DNA of 8,062 nt, taken from NCBI GenBank assembly GCA_030040475.1, contig JASHTQ010000159.1, positions 1 through 8,062 on the forward strand, given 5' to 3'. This document shows positions 5,989 to 8,062 of this stretch, piece after piece. Numbering within the stretch: position 1 is the stretch's first letter; the number at the start of each line of letters is the position of its first letter. The position numbers and the translations under genes were made by a program. The notes under the pieces were generated by a model. The model saw nothing but the letters and a program-made list of their open reading frames with translations, had not been told where the DNA came from and searched no databases. Source of the DNA: Streptosporangiaceae bacterium. Its GTDB lineage: Bacteria; Actinomycetota; Actinomycetes; Streptosporangiales; Streptosporangiaceae.

Positions 5989-7015
5989 AGAGCTGCTCGA
6001 CGATCGTCTGCGGGCGCATCGGGCTGCGTGAGCGCACGGCGACCGTCGCGCTGGTCGTCGGCAGCCAGGGCCGGGCGGCGACCATGTCGTGGACGGGGCT
6101 GCGCGGGTCGTGGGTCAGCAGCAGGCTCGTGCCCGCGTCACGCCATTCCCAGCGCGTCACCTCCCACAGGTAGCGTGCCGCGTCGAGCCGGCCGGGCGCG
6201 AACCAGGCCTTGTCCGCGATGAGATTGCGCATCCGGCCATCGCCAGGGACGACGTGCAGCACCGCGTTCGCGGCCCTGAGGTGGGCCGGCAGGTGCCCGA
6301 TCACCAGCGAGAAGAGCCGGCCCTGCTCGTGCAGCCCGAGACCGGCCAGCAGCCGCCCGGATTGGTCGGCCACCACGAGGCAGTGGTTCACCGGCTCGGG
6401 GAGGGGGCTGGCCGCCAGCCAGCCGGCCAGCCGCTCCTCGTCCCATCGCCGCGCGAAGTCATGGCCCGCGTAGGACGCGTCGATCGCCGCCGCGACCTCC
6501 GCAAGTTCGCCGCCGTCGGCCGGCCTGACCGTCAGGCCGGGGCGCGGCCGTGGCGGGCGGCGGCGCATCGGCACTGGGGTGACGACGAGCCTGCCGCCGA
6601 CCTGCGTGGCCCACCGGCGCGCATTGCCCAGCGAGGCCGCGTTTCCCGCCTGGATGTAGGCGACGGCGACCACGTCCTGGCCGGCCAGCTCGGCGGCCCG
6701 CCGCAGCCGCCGTTCCGTCAGCTCGGCGGCGATCCCGCGCCTGCGGTAGTCCGGGCGCACCCGCAGCGTGCTCAGCAGCGCGTACCGGACGTCGTCGCCC
6801 TCGAACCGGCAGGTGCCGACGTCCAGCTGGCCCGACCCGGCGATCACCCCGTCGGCGTCGGCGACGAAGCACTCGGAGATCTCGTGTTCCCCGGCGATCT
6901 GGAGGACAGGGACGTGCCGCTCGGGCGTGAACGCGACCGCCCCGCCGTCGGGGCTGGCCGCGGCAAGCGCGGCAAGACCCGCCTCGTCCTGCGCCTGCGC
7001 CTGCCGCACGATCAC
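5987..7015 (-). CDS. Tandem GNAT-type N-acetyltransferase
   Basis: This is a 342-aa protein with an N-terminal GNAT domain (about residues 1-150) that should transfer an acyl group from acyl-CoA to an amine. The acceptor is unknown. Motif A is seen as STLRVRPDYRRRGIAAELT (82-100), with the R91-x-x-G94-x-A96 pyrophosphate-binding signature. NAASLGNARRW further on fits the motif B region. Residues about 157-342 start with LTVRPADGGELAEVAAAID, which looks like a second, more divergent GNAT fold without an obvious RxxGxG signature. The GTG at 7015 is used as start. An in-frame GTG at 7009 is possible. No Shine-Dalgarno sequence is present, but TAGGAT lies 6 nt upstream, consistent with a leaderless mRNA. 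It is divergent from the methyltransferase relic and convergent with the 215-aa gene, so it is transcribed alone. Confidence 0.88.
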   Translation of the reverse strand: MIVRQAQAQDEAGLAALAAASPDGGAVAFTPERHVPVLQIAGEHEISECFVADADGVIAGSGQLDVGTCRFEGDDVRYALLSTLRVRPDYRRRGIAAELTERRLRRAAELAGQDVVAVAYIQAGNAASLGNARRWATQVGGRLVVTPVPMRRRPPRPRPGLTVRPADGGELAEVAAAIDASYAGHDFARRWDEERLAGWLAASPLPEPVNHCLVVADQSGRLLAGLGLHEQGRLFSLVIGHLPAHLRAANAVLHVVPGDGRMRNLIADKAWFAPGRLDAARYLWEVTRWEWRDAGTSLLLTHDPRSPVHDMVAARPWLPTTSATVAVRSRSPMRPQTIVEQL

Positions 7016-7021
7016 ACCGAG

Positions 7022-7027
7022 ATCCTA
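7022..7027 (-). promoter_or_regulatory. -10 element of the acetyltransferase gene, leaderless type
   Basis: On the minus strand TAGGAT (TANNNT) is followed by CTCGGT and then the GTG start. A six-base gap between -10 and start codon puts the transcription start at or next to the GTG, as in actinobacterial leaderless genes. I see no convincing -35. Confidence 0.5.
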
Positions 7028-7117
7028 GCGACGCGGCCCGGTTGCCAGGCCGCCGCGACCGGCAGGAGAATGGGGCCGGTTGTTGCTCTGGTCCCTGTCC
7101 GAGGCGTGACGGGTGTC

Positions 7118-7134
7118 AGGAGGAAGACGCCGTG
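7118..7134 (+). promoter_or_regulatory. Strong ribosome binding site preserved before a broken gene
   Basis: AGGAGG is followed after 8 nt by GTG at 7132, an ideal Shine-Dalgarno arrangement. It fixes the start of the methyltransferase pseudogene and shows that translation could still begin there. Confidence 0.75.
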
Positions 7135-7590
7135 ACGAGCAACGAATCCCCCTTCGGGAGCACGGAGTCGGTCGGCATCGACACGACCAAGGCCCACGGC
7201 GCGCGCGTCTACAACTACCTGCTCGGCGGCCACGCCAACTTCGAGGTCGACCGGCAGGCAGCCGAACGCGCCTACGCAGCCTGGCCCGGCGGAATCGACG
7301 CCGTGCGCGCCGACGTGCGCCAGCACCGGGCGGCGCAAGGCCGGGGTGGTCCGTTACCTCGTGCGCGAGGCCGGCATCACCCAATTCCTCGAGATCGGCA
7401 CCGGCATCCCCGCGCAGGACAGCGTGCATGAGGTGGCGGCCGCGACCCTGGACTTCTCCCGGCCGACCGCCGTCTCGCTGTTCGGCATCCTGCACTTCTT
7501 CGCCGACGCCGACGACCCGCGCGGCCTGGACCTGGTCGAGCCGGGAGTTGTCCAGGCATCCCGGATCTCCTCCCCACGGCGTGTCATCCG
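7132..7590 (+). pseudogene. Decayed DUF574 SAM-dependent methyltransferase
   Basis: The N-terminus (VGIDTTKAHGARVYNYLLGG, then HANFEVDRQAAERAYAAWPGG) is typical of actinobacterial DUF574 / Methyltransf_19 proteins, usually about 270 aa. Near 7321-7335 the reading shifts by +1. The original frame then gives nonsense ending at 7431, for a 99-aa product. The other frame resumes family sequence: RYLVREAGITQFLEIGTGIP, with the SAM-binding GTG, then VHEVA. From there it jumps directly to AATLDFSRPTAV and ILHFFADADDP, omitting the stretch that normally completes the Rossmann fold. It then jumps again to GLDLVEPGVVQASRISSP, which resembles the family C-terminus. So there is one frameshift and two internal losses, at about 7436-7445 and 7515-7523. 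It is very unlikely to make an active enzyme. The end is approximate. Confidence 0.85.
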
Positions 7591-7618
7591 AGGAAATGTC
7601 GCTGCCGCCCCGCTGACC

Positions 7619-7659
7619 TCGAACAAAAATCAAAAGACATTTTTATCAGAACGAACCGT
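7619..7659. other. AT-rich island in GC-rich DNA
   Basis: This roughly 40-bp stretch is only about one third G+C, unlike its surroundings. It contains AAAAAT (7625-7630) and ATTTTT (7639-7644), which can pair around 8 nt. It follows the methyltransferase relic and directly precedes a perfect inverted repeat. It could be a promoter, a terminator tail for minus-strand transcripts, or a scar of an insertion. Confidence 0.6.
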
Positions 7660-7685
7660 GGTATCCGTACTCCCGTACGGATACC
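7660..7685. repeat. Perfect 11-bp inverted repeat, operator or terminator
   Basis: GGTATCCGTAC (7660-7670) and GTACGGATACC (7675-7685) are exact complements around TCCC. Such a dyad could be a dimeric-repressor operator. Alternatively, it could be a terminator for the leftward histidine-kinase transcript, which would then run into the T-rich strand of the adjacent AT-rich island about 15 nt later. No regulator gene lies beside it in the window. Confidence 0.65.
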
Positions 7686-7689
7686 CGGC

Positions 7690-7845
7690 GCACGCGATGG
7701 CAACCGCCGCGCACGCCTCGGTGCCCGCGGCGCGGTGCGAACTAGAACGGCGGGACTGGATGCGGATCTGGCGCCAGGTAGCGCTCAGCGTGCGACACAG
7801 GTTCCGCCGGCTGGGCGAAGGAGGTTCACGAGCCCGGTGGTTGGC
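7690..7845. other. Stretch without a convincing gene
   Basis: Between the dyad and the histidine-kinase stop I see no recognisable gene on either strand. An open frame continues here on the plus strand from the methyltransferase relic, and an ATG at 7698 could give 66 aa. However, it overlaps the kinase antisense, has no Shine-Dalgarno sequence, and resembles no family I know. Confidence 0.5.
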
Positions 7846-8062
7846 TCATGGGCTGACCGGGGTTTCCGCTCTCGGGCGCCTGGGTGCTGGGGTCTGAGTG
7901 GCTGATTGCCTGGCCGTCGACGCTGTCGGTGTCGTTGTGCTGGCCGTCGGGGGGAAGCTCACCTGTATGCTCAGTCCGCCGTGCGGCTGGGGGGCCGCGG
8001 TGATGGTTGCGTCGTGCGTGTCAGCGATCGCCTTGACGATGGACAGGCCGAGGCCGTTGCCG
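7846..8062 (-). CDS. Sensor histidine kinase, C-terminal fragment
   Basis: Only the last 71 residues are in the window. The protein's start and most of its length lie beyond the right edge. The visible part begins with GNGLGLSIVKAIADTH, the G2 box of the HATPase_c domain of two-component sensor kinases. HGGLSIQVSFP follows, the last strand of that domain. The final 35 or so residues are a Thr/Ser/Ala/Pro-rich tail (TASTTTPTAST and onward) ending at the TGA at 7846-7848. The ATPase domain would supply the phosphoryl group for autophosphorylation of an upstream histidine. A partner response regulator is expected next to it outside the window, which I infer from typical gene order. Confidence 0.9.
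   Translation of the reverse strand, partial: GNGLGLSIVKAIADTHDATITAAPQPHGGLSIQVSFPPTASTTTPTASTARQSATQTPAPRRPRAETPVSP

Noticed and set aside
7346..7897. A 183-aa protein starting at the GTG at 7346
   Set aside because: Its N-terminal half is the frameshifted, internally deleted methyltransferase and its C-terminal half has no family resemblance and runs antisense over the histidine kinase end.
1..8062. CRISPR array, tRNA/rRNA genes, complete insertion sequence
   Set aside because: I saw no regularly spaced repeats, cloverleaf-like sequence, transposase motifs or paired terminal repeats.

Overview
The window is GC-rich with a strong G/C bias at third codon positions. It has GTG starts, start codons with no Shine-Dalgarno sequence sitting close behind -10-like hexamers, and an actinobacterial-type DUF574 methyltransferase relic. 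All of this points to a high-GC actinomycete (Actinomycetota; a Streptosporangiales- or Streptomyces-like genome is my guess, and the genus cannot be read from the sequence).

Left part (1-1336): a LysR-type regulator runs leftward off the window edge. A 60-residue single-pass membrane protein lies divergent to it. Between them is a roughly 190-bp intergenic stretch with several short direct repeats. Downstream of the small gene lie two perfect inverted repeats, one terminator-like and one long with a 33-nt loop, just ahead of the main operon.

Centre (1337-5115): a compact three-gene operon encodes a short-chain dehydrogenase, an FAD-linked oxidase/dehydrogenase of the alkyl-DHAP-synthase type, and an FGGY sugar kinase. 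From remembered sequence, the first two closely match Escherichia coli YgcW and YgcU. The kinase fits YgcE from the same E. coli locus. To my knowledge that locus has no established physiological substrate. The set implies a catabolic route in which a sugar, polyol or sugar acid is oxidised (SDR and FAD steps) and phosphorylated (FGGY step). The last two genes overlap by ATGA, so they are probably translationally coupled. No transporter is present in the window. The divergent LysR protein is a candidate regulator. The kinase carries a perfect three-copy 18-bp tandem repeat (RTLLEG x3) and a short FGGY N-domain.

Right part (5116-8062): a 215-aa actinobacterial protein of unknown function converges with a tandem GNAT-type acetyltransferase across a small hairpin terminator. 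Divergent from the GNAT gene is a decayed DUF574 SAM-methyltransferase: a frameshift followed by two internal losses that leave only recognisable family islands. Next comes an unusually AT-rich stretch abutting a perfect 11-bp inverted repeat, in a roughly 250-bp stretch without a convincing gene. The window ends in the C-terminus of a two-component sensor histidine kinase on the minus strand.

The most interesting items are the ygcW-ygcU-ygcE-like module with its putative LysR control region, the in-frame repeat in the kinase, the small membrane gene between regulator and operon, and the methyltransferase relic with the adjacent AT-rich dyad.
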